A stretch of 64,000 nt of DNA from a bacterium (lineage in GTDB: Bacteria > SAR324 > XYD2-FULL-50-16), in assembly GCA_024275165.1 (NCBI GenBank), contig JAJRZQ010000006.1:92288-156287 (forward strand). Reading direction: 5' to 3'. The position numbers and the translations under genes were made by a program. Every line of letters starts with the position of its first letter. Position 1 is the stretch's first letter. The notes under the pieces are model-generated. The model did no database searches. It worked only from the letters and a program-made list of their open reading frames with translations, and was not told the origin of the DNA. Below, piece after piece: positions 9,588 to 18,279 of this stretch.

Positions 9588-9614
9588 GGAAACTCCGCGT
9601 TTTTCAGAGTTTCC
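9588..9614 (+). repeat. Dispersed 27-bp palindromic repeat, copy 1
   Basis: GGAAACTC, an 11-base loop CGCGTTTTTCA, then GAGTTTCC. In this copy the stem extends by one G-C pair on each side (9587 and 9615). The entire 27 bases recur as the exact reverse complement at 39343-39369, loop included, so it is a repeated element and not two chance hairpins. A partial match, CTCTGAAAAAC, lies nearby at 9409-9419. Confidence 0.75.
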
Positions 9615-9728
9615 CTAAAACAAATCGGCACACCTTACGCCCTTCCCGGATTGCCTTGTTTTACCAGCGCTCCAGCAGCTCCCCCAAATCAAAACATCCC
9701 CGACTTTCAACAACAAGCGCCGCTAAAA

Positions 9729-10919
9729 CTATTCGTTGAAACCTGTCGGCTTTTGCCAGCCGAGCCGTTTCAAAACCGCCTCGACAATGCGCTGCGAGAG
9801 CTGGGTCATCTCTGTCAAGACATCCTGCCTTTTGAGCCAGCGAGGGTCTTCTTCAATGGCCAAACAATGAATGCAGGTGGTTAAATATTCCAAAATCAGA
9901 CTGGGCTGAGGGCTGTAATCCGCATCAAAAAGCTCCTGCAATGGTTTTTGCTTCAACTCGGTCAGCAAAGCGACCCGCTCTTCCTCATTTTGCGGCAAAA
10001 CTAAACGGGACTCCTCTAAGCCAAAATGCCTTAAAGCATTTTTCCATAACAGGGGAAGGAATTTTTTAGCCGGGAATTGCGTGTTGAGAGGCGCCAAAAA
10101 AGGCTCTTTGTCTGTTCCCTGACCCCCAGCCTCTTTTTCATCCTTGGCCTCTACTACCTTTTTATTTTGAGCGTAGTAAAAAAGTTTTCTTGCTTCCATC
10201 GGGTCATCGACGGAAATCCCAAATTTAAGAAAAAGAGGCCTCCTCTCGTAACCCATCCACAACTCGTCAAAAAACCGCTCACTCGCGCCCAGTTCTTCAA
10301 ACAGGTTGATCATGCTCATGTTTAGGGCGAGCATACTTGCCGCGTCCCAAAGCCCGCTCTCGGTTCGTTCCTTGGCCTTGTTTAAAATCGCGTCCGCCTT
10401 AGCGAAGAAACCTTGCGGGTCTTTGTCGGGTCGAATCCCTCGTTTAAACATAAAACTATGGATTTCCCGCTCTACATCCTCTCGTTGCAAACCGATAAAC
10501 ATGCGGTGGTTTCTCACCATGCCAACGACCTGCAAGGACTCTTTGGTTTTGTTTTTAAAAGAAAAAATAAAAGGCAGGGTTTTGCCATGCAAGGCCAGGG
10601 CAACCTGATCGGCCTTGCGCCAGAGATTGGGGAAACTAATGGCCGGGGAAGCCGGAATATGCTGACCGTAAGAAAAGCCCTTCTCGCTGATATCACATAA
10701 GGAATAGGACTTACTCCCCACTTGAGCGGTGATCCCTAAAATATCATGGCTCAACAGATCAAGGCGATCCGGTCGATTTTTATATTTACGGTTGCCCAGG
10801 CGAATCTTCCCCAACGCCTCGGGCAGGCTTTTTTCACCAGATACCTTTTGAAAGCTTTTTGAGAGCGTTTTGCTGGATTGCAATTTTTTCTCGCCTTGGG
10901 CAATCTCTTGGGCTCCCAT
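9729..10919 (-). CDS. Unknown protein, divergent PilZ-like N-terminal domain (tandem paralogue 1)
   Basis: 396 residues, no signal peptide or membrane helix, so probably cytoplasmic. Residues about 48-85 read NRPDRLDLLSHDILG, then SYSLCDISEKGFSYG. CDISEKG fits the DxSxxG half of the PilZ c-di-GMP motif, with basic residues upstream, although the RxxxR half is not clean. The remaining 300 residues are mostly helical and not recognised. It is a clear paralogue of the protein at 11027-12247 on the same strand, sharing the PilZ-like block, LALNMSMINLFEELGA, YERRPLFLKFGISVDDP and a C-terminal KPLQELFD segment. A c-di-GMP effector role is inference only. Confidence 0.65.
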   Translation of the reverse strand: MGAQEIAQGEKKLQSSKTLSKSFQKVSGEKSLPEALGKIRLGNRKYKNRPDRLDLLSHDILGITAQVGSKSYSLCDISEKGFSYGQHIPASPAISFPNLWRKADQVALALHGKTLPFIFSFKNKTKESLQVVGMVRNHRMFIGLQREDVEREIHSFMFKRGIRPDKDPQGFFAKADAILNKAKERTESGLWDAASMLALNMSMINLFEELGASERFFDELWMGYERRPLFLKFGISVDDPMEARKLFYYAQNKKVVEAKDEKEAGGQGTDKEPFLAPLNTQFPAKKFLPLLWKNALRHFGLEESRLVLPQNEEERVALLTELKQKPLQELFDADYSPQPSLILEYLTTCIHCLAIEEDPRWLKRQDVLTEMTQLSQRIVEAVLKRLGWQKPTGFNE

Positions 10920-11026
10920 AAGTTCCTCGCCGCATGTAAATAGGGTATTTAACCTAAAAGCTAATTGTACTGGGCAAAAAATTCAAGCTAAAAGTCCCTT
11001 TCGCTTCCTATTCCATTTAGATCTAG

Positions 11027-12247
11027 CTATCCTGGCCAACCAACCTCTTTTAACTTTTCCTCCATCGCCCTTTGCATGAATTGAAATACCCTTTTGTTCA
11101 AATCCTCTTCCTCTATGTCCAGGTTGCCCAAGCCTAAAAAAGTTTCAAATAGAAATTGATGGCACACCACTTCCGCGCGCCGAAAATCCTGGTCAAAAAT
11201 TTCTTGCAAAGGTTTTTCGGCCATCTCCATGCGCAAATCCGAAGAGAGCGGCTCTAAAAAAGGAAGGGGCAATCGCAAGGAAGGGTCTAGCTTAAAATAA
11301 GCCAACCCCAAACCCCAGGCATGCTGCAACAAGTCAGAGGCCGTAAAGCGCTCCTCCAGCAATTCCAAAAAAAGCGCTTTGCTTGCTTGCCTGGCCTGAG
11401 ATAAGGCGATTTCACTGGGTTTAAGCTTTTTTTCCCGCACCGCCAAGGTAACGCTTTCTTCCAAGGCGTCCACCTCTTCTGTGGCGGTGACATCGGAAAA
11501 AGAAGGCTCTAGAGATCGATAATGCTCATGCAGCTTCGTAAACCGAGCCAATTGCCGCGCTTCATTGGGGTCGTCAATGGCAATCCCGAACTTGATATAC
11601 AACGGCCTTCGTTCATAGCCTTGCCAAAGCCGATCAAAATCCGCTTGCGTGGCACCCAACTCTTCAAAAAAATTGATTAAAGAAATATTTAAAGCCAGCA
11701 AACTGGGCATGCTCCAGTTTTTACTATAGGCCAAACGGCGCGCCTTATCGAGCAAAGCCTCTGCTTTGGCGTAACGATGCAAGGGGTCGTCTTTGGGAAT
11801 GCGATGCAAAAATAAAAATTGTTTGAGCTCTTTGGATACATCTTCCAGCGAAAGCCCAAAAAACAACCGATGATTGCATACTCGGCCATGCACCCGCAGC
11901 ACCTCCCCCTCCGACTCCCCACGAAAATAAAAGGAAATGGGCAAAACCTTGCCGTGCAGATTGCCCCCGCTCGCCTTGACCCGTTCCACCTCCATCGGCA
12001 ATGAGGCGCGCGCCTTTAAGGGGATATGCTGAGCGTAAGAGAAGCCTTTGGCGCTAATATCGCAAAGGGAATAGGATCGACTCCCCACCTGAGCGGTGAG
12101 TTGGGTGAGATCATGGCTCATCAAATCAAGCCTGGCCGGCCTTTGAATGCTCGGGTGCCCATGGGCGATGCGGTCAAATTTCCCCGGAGTACGAGGGGCC
12201 GCGCCGGGGTGCTGGAAGTTTTTTACTAAATCCTTCGAGGATTGCAT
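11027..12247 (-). CDS. Unknown protein, divergent PilZ-like N-terminal domain (tandem paralogue 2)
   Basis: 406 residues, soluble, same architecture as its neighbour at 9729-10919. The N-terminal block RPARLDLMSHDLTQLTAQVG then SYSLCDISAKGFSYAQHIP carries a DxSxxG PilZ-like motif. The centre has LALNISLINFFEELGA and GYERRPLYIKFGIAIDDPNE, and the C-terminus EKPLQEIFDQDFRRAE. The two genes are separated by 107 bases and probably arose by tandem duplication followed by strong divergence. It is not in an operon with topA, which lies 116 bases upstream on the same strand with its own stop. Function unknown. Confidence 0.65.
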   Translation of the reverse strand: MQSSKDLVKNFQHPGAAPRTPGKFDRIAHGHPSIQRPARLDLMSHDLTQLTAQVGSRSYSLCDISAKGFSYAQHIPLKARASLPMEVERVKASGGNLHGKVLPISFYFRGESEGEVLRVHGRVCNHRLFFGLSLEDVSKELKQFLFLHRIPKDDPLHRYAKAEALLDKARRLAYSKNWSMPSLLALNISLINFFEELGATQADFDRLWQGYERRPLYIKFGIAIDDPNEARQLARFTKLHEHYRSLEPSFSDVTATEEVDALEESVTLAVREKKLKPSEIALSQARQASKALFLELLEERFTASDLLQHAWGLGLAYFKLDPSLRLPLPFLEPLSSDLRMEMAEKPLQEIFDQDFRRAEVVCHQFLFETFLGLGNLDIEEEDLNKRVFQFMQRAMEEKLKEVGWPG

Positions 12248-12362
12248 GGGGGAAACTTACAAGAATCGGAGTGAAATAAATATATTTATGTTAATATAAA
12301 CCCTATGATTCCGCAAGATAAAAGAGATTTTCTAAATATGATACTCCGGTCTTTGCCCTAGC

Positions 12363-14957
12363 TTAGCGGCGGCCTCTTTTTCCTCTCCCAGTCCCCTTCT
12401 TCGCCTTCTTTTCGCTCAGCCATTCTAAGGCTTGCTCTAGGGTCACCGATTCGGGGGTCACATCCTTCGGCAAGCTCGCGTTGGTTTTCCCATGTTTTAC
12501 ATATAAACCATAGGGGCCGTTAAAAATTTGTATCTCCTGCGCGTCTTCCGGGTGCTTGCCGAGGTCGCGCAGGGCTTCACTGGCCTTTTTACGCCCTCGT
12601 TTTTCTTGCGCCAAGAGCTCTAAGGCTCGCTCTAGCCGAATCGCAATAATACTGTCTTCCTTGGTTAAACTGCGGAAATCCTTGGTACCGTCTTCTTTTT
12701 CATGCACCGTATAAGACCCAAAACGACTGATTCCCACCTTAACCGGCCCCCCCTCGGGGTGCATCCCCAAGGTGCGAGGAAGGGAGAGAAGAACCAAGGC
12801 GGTATCCATGTCCACTTCCGATTCCTTCATCCCCTTCGGCAGGGTCACCCGTTTCGGTTTCGGCTTGCCTTCTTCCACCTCGCCAAGCTGCACATAAGGG
12901 CCATAGGCTCCATTGAGCAAAAAAACAGGCAATTGCAACTCGGGATGAATCCCCAACTCTTCATTGCCCTTTTCTTTTTGCATAAAGATCAGGTCGACCT
13001 TTTCTTGGTCCAATTCAGCGGGACTGATCTCCGGGGGAATGCTCGCCGTTTTCTTTTCCTCACCCTCGACCTTTTCCAAATAAGGGCCAAAACGGCCAAT
13101 GCAAATATCCGCGTTCAACTCTGAAAAACGCAAATGACGAAACTCACTCGCTTCGATCTGCTCGGTTTTGGCCAAGGTACGCTCTGCCAAGCCCTGCTTG
13201 CCCAAATAGAATTTTTTTAAATAGGGGAGCCATTCGCTCTTGCCGCTGGCGATCTGGTCTAGCGTTTCTTCCATAGTGGCGGTAAAATTCGTGTCCACCA
13301 ATTCAGAGAAGTGATTCTCCAACAGGTTGACCATGGCAAAGGCGACAAAAGTGGGCACCAGGGTATGACTGGCCACCTTGACATAGCCCCGGTCTTGAAT
13401 GGTTTCAATAACCGTGGCATAGGTACTGGGACGACCGATCCCCTCGGTTTCCAACTTTTTGACCAGGCTCGCCTCGGTAAAACGCGCCGGGGGTTTCGTT
13501 TCGTGCCCTTTGGGCTCTAAATCGGCTAGCTTGAGCCTTTCTCCCGGCTTTAACTCGGGCAGAGGGCTCTCTTTGTTTTCCAGTTCTTGAGCCGGGTCAT
13601 CGCTCCCTTCCACATAGGCGCGAAAAAACCCGGGAAACAAAATCCGGCGGCCCTGGGCACGGAAAATACAATCTTCCGCCTCAATGCGCAAGGTCACATG
13701 AGAGAGCTGGGCTTCTTTCATCTGGGTGGCGACGGTTCGCTTCCAAATGAGGTCGTAGAGTTCCAATTCATAACCACTCAAGCCCGTCTTTTCGGGCAAG
13801 ACAAAGGTGGCCCCAGCAGGGCGAATCGCCTCGTGCGCCTCTTGGGCGCCTTTGGATTTACTGGTAAACACCCGTGGTTTGGGGGTTAAGTACTCTTTCC
13901 CGTAACGACTGGACACGCATTTGCGTGCCGCTGACATGGCCTGATCAGAGAGGTTGACCGAATCGGTTCGCATATAGGTGATAAAACCCTTTTCATAAAG
14001 GGCCTGCGCCACCTGCATGGCGCGACGGGGGCTGAGCCGCAGCTTTCGGGCCGCTTCCTGCTGCAAGGTCGAGGTGATAAAAGGGGCAGAGGGTTTTTGT
14101 TTCGATTGCTTTTCTTCTTGATCCAAGACCTTCCATTCCGCTGTTTCTAAACGCATGGCCAGCTCTCGCGCCTGTTTTTCACCCAAGAGCAAAACCTCTT
14201 TGCCTTGCTTGATTTGACCCGTATTTTCATCAAAATCCGCGCCAATCGCCAAACGCTTGCCGCCAACCGAGTAGGCTTGCGCGTCAAGCGAATTTTTCCC
14301 CTTGCCCAACTTGGCTAAGAGATCCCAGTAACTGCCTTTTTTAAAGGCCATGCGCTCCCGCTCTTTTAAGACCAACAAGCGCACCGAAACCGATTGCACC
14401 CGGCCCGCTGAAATCCCGGCGGCTACCTTCTTCCAGAGTAGGGGGCTTAAGGTATAACCGACCAAACGGTCTAAAATGCGCCTTGTTTCTTGGGCATGGA
14501 CTAAGTCCATGTCGATCTCGCGAGTATGGTCTACCGCCTCTTGAATCGCTTCCTTGGTGATCTCGTGAAACACCATTCGCTTAATGGCAATGGGTTTTCT
14601 CTTGGGCAAATCCGCCCTTAAGACCTCTAAAAGGTGCCACGAGATGGATTCCCCCTCGCGGTCTTCATCGGTCGCGAGAATCAATTCATCTTTTCCCTTC
14701 AGTTTCGCTTTGATCTCCCGAATGACCTTGGCCTTGTCTTTGGGAATAATATAAAGAGGCTCAAAGTTTTTTTCCGTGTTGATCCCCAATTGAGCCCAGG
14801 CCTTTTCATTCTTTTTGATCTCTTCGGGAATATCGGCGGCCGATTGGGGGAGGTCTCGAACATGACCCATGCTGGCAATAACCTCATACCCCTTCGGAAG
14901 AAAATCCTTGATCGTTTTCGCCTTGGTGGGCGACTCGACAATAACCAATGCACTCAT
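12363..14957 (-). CDS. topA: DNA topoisomerase I
   Basis: Type IA topoisomerase that relaxes negative supercoils, 864 residues. The Toprim domain starts MSALVIVESPTKAKTI and holds the acidic triad in ATDEDREGES (Asp97, Asp99, Glu101 region). The catalytic tyrosine is Tyr328 in FITYMRTDSVNLS. The C-terminal third has no CxxC zinc fingers. It carries repeated R/NGxYGxYV-type blocks (IGRFGPYLEK, NGAYGPYVQLG, GISRFGSYTV, NGPYGLYVKHG), the zinc-less topoisomerase C-terminal repeats, and ends in a Lys/Arg-rich tail. Confidence 0.97.
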   Translation of the reverse strand: MSALVIVESPTKAKTIKDFLPKGYEVIASMGHVRDLPQSAADIPEEIKKNEKAWAQLGINTEKNFEPLYIIPKDKAKVIREIKAKLKGKDELILATDEDREGESISWHLLEVLRADLPKRKPIAIKRMVFHEITKEAIQEAVDHTREIDMDLVHAQETRRILDRLVGYTLSPLLWKKVAAGISAGRVQSVSVRLLVLKERERMAFKKGSYWDLLAKLGKGKNSLDAQAYSVGGKRLAIGADFDENTGQIKQGKEVLLLGEKQARELAMRLETAEWKVLDQEEKQSKQKPSAPFITSTLQQEAARKLRLSPRRAMQVAQALYEKGFITYMRTDSVNLSDQAMSAARKCVSSRYGKEYLTPKPRVFTSKSKGAQEAHEAIRPAGATFVLPEKTGLSGYELELYDLIWKRTVATQMKEAQLSHVTLRIEAEDCIFRAQGRRILFPGFFRAYVEGSDDPAQELENKESPLPELKPGERLKLADLEPKGHETKPPARFTEASLVKKLETEGIGRPSTYATVIETIQDRGYVKVASHTLVPTFVAFAMVNLLENHFSELVDTNFTATMEETLDQIASGKSEWLPYLKKFYLGKQGLAERTLAKTEQIEASEFRHLRFSELNADICIGRFGPYLEKVEGEEKKTASIPPEISPAELDQEKVDLIFMQKEKGNEELGIHPELQLPVFLLNGAYGPYVQLGEVEEGKPKPKRVTLPKGMKESEVDMDTALVLLSLPRTLGMHPEGGPVKVGISRFGSYTVHEKEDGTKDFRSLTKEDSIIAIRLERALELLAQEKRGRKKASEALRDLGKHPEDAQEIQIFNGPYGLYVKHGKTNASLPKDVTPESVTLEQALEWLSEKKAKKGTGRGKRGRR

Positions 14958-15061
14958 GCGGGACTTATTACTTTAATATTTTAGAAAAGGAAAATCGAAT
15001 CCAAGAGATAAGGCGAAACGCTCCCCCTTTGTCAAGCCTCAAGGGAAATAAAAACCCTTCT

Positions 15062-16849
15062 TCAACCCTGGCTTTGGCTGGAGCGCGTTTCTAAATCTTC
15101 CCAACGGGCATAAAGCTCCTCCAGGTGATCTTTTTCTTTCCTCACCGCCTCATAAGCCTCTTGCAGGGCTGCCGGGTTGCCGGCTAAATCGGGATCGAGC
15201 AGGGCTCTTTCCCGCTCTTGCCAACGCAGTTCTTGTTTGTGAATCCGCTCTTCGATTTTTTTGAGTTCTTTTTGCTCTTCATAACTCAAGCCGGACTTGT
15301 TTCCCTTCCCCAAGGCCGCCCCTTCCCGATTCGGTTCGGATAGAGGTCGGTTTTGCCGACTCTGCCATTGGTCGAAGTCGGGAAAAAAACCAGCCCCTCC
15401 TTGGCCATCTAAGGCTAAGATTTGGGTAGAGACTTGCTGGAGCAAAAAACGGTCGTGGGTCACTAAGATGATGGCCCCGGGGAACTCGCTCAAGGCCTCT
15501 TCCAAAACCTCTAAAGCGGGGATATCGAGGTCGTTGGTCGGCTCATCCAAAAGGAGCAAGTCCGCCGGAGAAAGCATCAACTGAGCGATCAAAACCCTGG
15601 CCTGCTCTCCTCCTGAAAGGCTCCCCACCGGTTGCTCCAAGCGGTCGGCGGCAAACAAAAAACGCCGGGCCCAAGAATAAACATGGATCGACTTCCCTTG
15701 ATACACCACCGCGTCCCCCTCGGGGCAAAGTGCCCGGTATAGGGTTTCTTCTGAGTTGATTTGGCCGCGGTTTTGGTCAAAATAGATCACCCGCAAATCA
15801 GCCGCCCGTTTCACCCTGCCCTGATCGGGCTCCAACTCGCCCTGCACCAGCCGCATGAGGCTCGACTTGCCCGAGCCGTTCGGCCCTAAAAGCCCCAAGC
15901 GATCCCCCGGGCCGAGTTTGAATTTCAACCCCTCAAACAATCGGCTCCCGCCCAAAGACTTCCCTAGGTTATAAGCTTCCACCAGCCGTTTGGTATTCCG
16001 CGCGGTATGCACAAACTCGATCCCCGCCTTGGCCTGGGCTCGGTTGAGCCCCTTTAGGCGGCGCAGCTCGGCTTGCAGGCGATGCGCCTCGTCAATGCGG
16101 TAACGGGCTTTGGTGGTCCGCGCTTGAGGGCCTTTGCCCAGCCATTCCTTTTCTCGCTTTGCCTTATTTCTAATGGAACTTTCCTGTTTTGCCATCCCTT
16201 CTAAATACAGGGCTTTGCGCTCAATAAAATCCGCGTATCCGCCTTGTACCTCGAAAAATCCCTTTTCATAATGGTGGCTCAACTCAAGAAGGCGGCTCAC
16301 CCCCCGCTCTAAAAAAGCGCGATCGTGACTCACTAAAACAAAGGCAAAGGCCGGGGCCCGGAGCAACTCTTCAAGCCAAATGATCCCTTCTAAATCCAAA
16401 TGATTGGTCGGCTCGTCCAAAAAAAGCAGGTCCGGCTCTTGGATCAAGACGGTCAAAATGTGCAACCGCTTTTTCCACCCCCCAGAAAGCTCGCCCACCT
16501 TTTTATTTAAATCCGGAAATTTCGCCTCTTCCAAAAGCTCAATCACCTTCGCCTCCTCCCACAGGGGTTGAAAGGGGCTTAAGGTCTCCACCAAACCGGA
16601 TGCTTCGGAAAAATCAGAGCGTTGGGAGAGATAAACCCGCTTGATTCCCTTTTGAAAAACCAATTCCCCCTCGTCTGCCTCTTCCAATCCCGCCAAGAGT
16701 TTTAAGAGCGTCGACTTCCCCGAACCATTGGCCCCAATCAACCCCAAGCGCTCACCGGGAAAAATACCCAAAGTGATCTTTTCAAATAGTGGATCGCCGC
16801 CAAAAGACTTCGCGATCTCTTTACAACTGGCTAGGGGGGACAAAGACAT
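15062..16849 (-). CDS. uup: ABC-F family ATPase (Uup-like)
   Basis: Soluble tandem-domain ABC-F protein of 595 residues, no membrane segments. Two nucleotide-binding domains have Walker A GANGSGKST and GPNGSGKSS, signatures LSGGWKKRL and LSGGEQARV, and Walker B LLFLDEPTNHLD and LLLLDEPTNDLD. The linker between them is short. A C-terminal charged coiled coil (about residues 520-590, YEEQKELKKIEERIHKQEL) fits Uup, which binds DNA or the ribosome. Other ABC-F members such as EttA lack this tail. It stands alone between topA and a divergent kamA-like gene. Confidence 0.9.
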   Translation of the reverse strand: MSLSPLASCKEIAKSFGGDPLFEKITLGIFPGERLGLIGANGSGKSTLLKLLAGLEEADEGELVFQKGIKRVYLSQRSDFSEASGLVETLSPFQPLWEEAKVIELLEEAKFPDLNKKVGELSGGWKKRLHILTVLIQEPDLLFLDEPTNHLDLEGIIWLEELLRAPAFAFVLVSHDRAFLERGVSRLLELSHHYEKGFFEVQGGYADFIERKALYLEGMAKQESSIRNKAKREKEWLGKGPQARTTKARYRIDEAHRLQAELRRLKGLNRAQAKAGIEFVHTARNTKRLVEAYNLGKSLGGSRLFEGLKFKLGPGDRLGLLGPNGSGKSSLMRLVQGELEPDQGRVKRAADLRVIYFDQNRGQINSEETLYRALCPEGDAVVYQGKSIHVYSWARRFLFAADRLEQPVGSLSGGEQARVLIAQLMLSPADLLLLDEPTNDLDIPALEVLEEALSEFPGAIILVTHDRFLLQQVSTQILALDGQGGAGFFPDFDQWQSRQNRPLSEPNREGAALGKGNKSGLSYEEQKELKKIEERIHKQELRWQERERALLDPDLAGNPAALQEAYEAVRKEKDHLEELYARWEDLETRSSQSQG

Positions 16850-17107
16850 AAAAGGGGTACCTGCAAAAACTTAAGAGTGCCCGGGTCGCAGGGGCTTGGC
16901 AAGGGGGAAAGCCCCCCATTTTGACCAAAAGCGCTGGAACTGCTATGCTGAAATCTTTTATACCTTACAACAAAGTGAATACAACCAAACCTTGGCTGAA
17001 ATGAGTGGCTCTTTTTTTAGGGAAAAAACCTAATCAAGAGTTAGGCAACGCGCTTCGCGCTGGCCTACTTGCGCGAGCAAGAGCCCTGGGAAGCTAAGGA
17101 AAAAGGA

Positions 17108-18214
17108 ATGAACCATACCAATTATCAAATCGAAAACTGGAAACATCAATTACAAAACTCAATTCGCACCAGAGAAGAACTCGCCAAATGGATCCATATC
17201 TCCCCTGAAGAAGAGGCGGGGATTCAGGCCCTTTCCCATACCCGCTGGTCCATCACCCCTTACTACGCCAGCTTGATGGACCCAGATGACCCCAATTGCC
17301 CGATCCGCAAGCAGGTCATCCCCTCCATTCACGAAAAGGAAAACCGCTACGGCATGGACGATTACCTGATGTTTAAGGAAAATCGCCGTGATGAAGCCGA
17401 TATCAGGCCCGATGCCATTGGCCGCCAGTACAAAGACCGCATCGCCTTTACGGTCACCGACCGCTGCGGCATCTATTGCAGGCACTGCTTCCGCAAAGAG
17501 GTGGTGGTGGATCAGGAGATACAGCTCCGTTTTGATGTGGACGAAGGCATAGCCTGGATCAGCGAGCATCCAGAAATCCGCGATGTCTTGATCACCGGGG
17601 GGGACCCCTTGATGCTGTCGGACGACAAATTAGAATACCTGATCCGCAAGTTGCGCGAGATTCCCCATATCGAGATGATCCGTTTTGGCTCGCGTCTGCC
17701 GGTCGTGTTGCCACAGCGAATTACCCCAGGTTTAAAGCGGGTCTTGGGCGGCTTTCACCGGGTTCCCATCTGGCTCAATACCCAGGTCAACCACCCCAAG
17801 GAAATCACCCCCCAACTCGCTCACGCGGTCTATGATCTCTTAAGCTGCGGGGTCAATGTGGGCAATCAGATGGTTCTGCTGAAGGGGATCAACGATGATG
17901 ACGCCACCTTTAAAAAACTACATTTAAAACTCTTGCAGGCGCGGATTCGCCCCTATTATGTCTTTTATTGCGAGCCCGCGCCGGGGATCGACCACTTTCG
18001 CACCTCGGTAGAGCGAGGCGCGGAATTGATTCGAGACAATTTGCGGGGGCACACGACGGGCTTGGCCCAGCCGATGTATGTGCTGGCGACCAATATCGGT
18101 AAAATCCCCCTCATGCCCGACTATTACATCCAAGAAAAAACCGAAGAACATTATATCTTAAAAAACCATCGGGGGGAGACGACCACGATCCCCAATATTC
18201 CCGAAGTGGAATAA
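17108..18214 (+). CDS. KamA-family radical SAM aminomutase (lysine 2,3-aminomutase-like)
   Basis: PLP- and SAM-dependent amino-acid 2,3-aminomutase family, 368 residues from the ATG at 17108, which has AAGGA 7 bases upstream. An earlier in-frame ATG at 17069 lacks such support. The radical SAM motif CGIYCRHCF gives Cys120, Cys124 and Cys127 as cluster ligands. The GGDPLMLSD and NTQVNHPKEI segments are typical. Near the C-terminus the PLP-lysine region reads ATNIGKIPLMPDYY instead of PGGGGK, and positions that hold the two lysine-binding aspartates in clostridial LAM are Glu (YCEPAPG) and a hydrophobic residue. The substrate may therefore not be lysine. EpmB is less likely on length and C-terminal sequence. 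Confidence 0.85.
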   Translation: MNHTNYQIENWKHQLQNSIRTREELAKWIHISPEEEAGIQALSHTRWSITPYYASLMDPDDPNCPIRKQVIPSIHEKENRYGMDDYLMFKENRRDEADIRPDAIGRQYKDRIAFTVTDRCGIYCRHCFRKEVVVDQEIQLRFDVDEGIAWISEHPEIRDVLITGGDPLMLSDDKLEYLIRKLREIPHIEMIRFGSRLPVVLPQRITPGLKRVLGGFHRVPIWLNTQVNHPKEITPQLAHAVYDLLSCGVNVGNQMVLLKGINDDDATFKKLHLKLLQARIRPYYVFYCEPAPGIDHFRTSVERGAELIRDNLRGHTTGLAQPMYVLATNIGKIPLMPDYYIQEKTEEHYILKNHRGETTTIPNIPEVE

Positions 18215-18222
18215 GCTTCCAA

Positions 18223-18252
18223 GGGTAAAGAGGGCCTCGGCCCTCTTTACCC
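18223..18252 (+). terminator. Strong intrinsic-type terminator hairpin after the kamA-like gene
   Basis: GGGTAAAGAGGGCC (18223-18236) and GGCCCTCTTTACCC (18239-18252) form a perfect stem of about 13 pairs with a CTCG tetraloop. It lies 8 bases after the stop codon at 18214 and before the convergent RND gene. The T-run that follows (GATTTTTAA, near 18270) is offset, so it may act as a bidirectional barrier. Confidence 0.8.
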
Positions 18253-18279
18253 CGAAATATTCGGTTGATTTTTAAGGTA

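Larger units (their letters stand above)
9226..9728. other. Gene-free stretch rich in inverted repeats
   Basis: About 500 bases between bacteriohemerythrin and the convergent paralogue gene. No frame here shows recognisable protein features. The stretch instead holds several inverted repeats: CCCCGCAA/TTGCGGGG around 41 bases (9240-9296), CGCTTG/CAAGCG near 9430, a GGCAAGGC hairpin (9565-9586), and directly after it the dispersed 27-bp palindrome (9588-9614). It could be a structured RNA, a repeat cluster or a decayed gene. Confidence 0.5.

Noticed and set aside
9516..9884. 122-codon plus-strand frame across the non-coding stretch
   Set aside because: No ribosome site, no recognisable domain, and it runs antisense into the end of the paralogue gene.
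13117..13131. 15-base match to the dispersed palindrome inside topA
   Set aside because: It covers only one arm and the loop, forms no hairpin and encodes conserved topA sequence (RFSELNA). Chance similarity is more likely.
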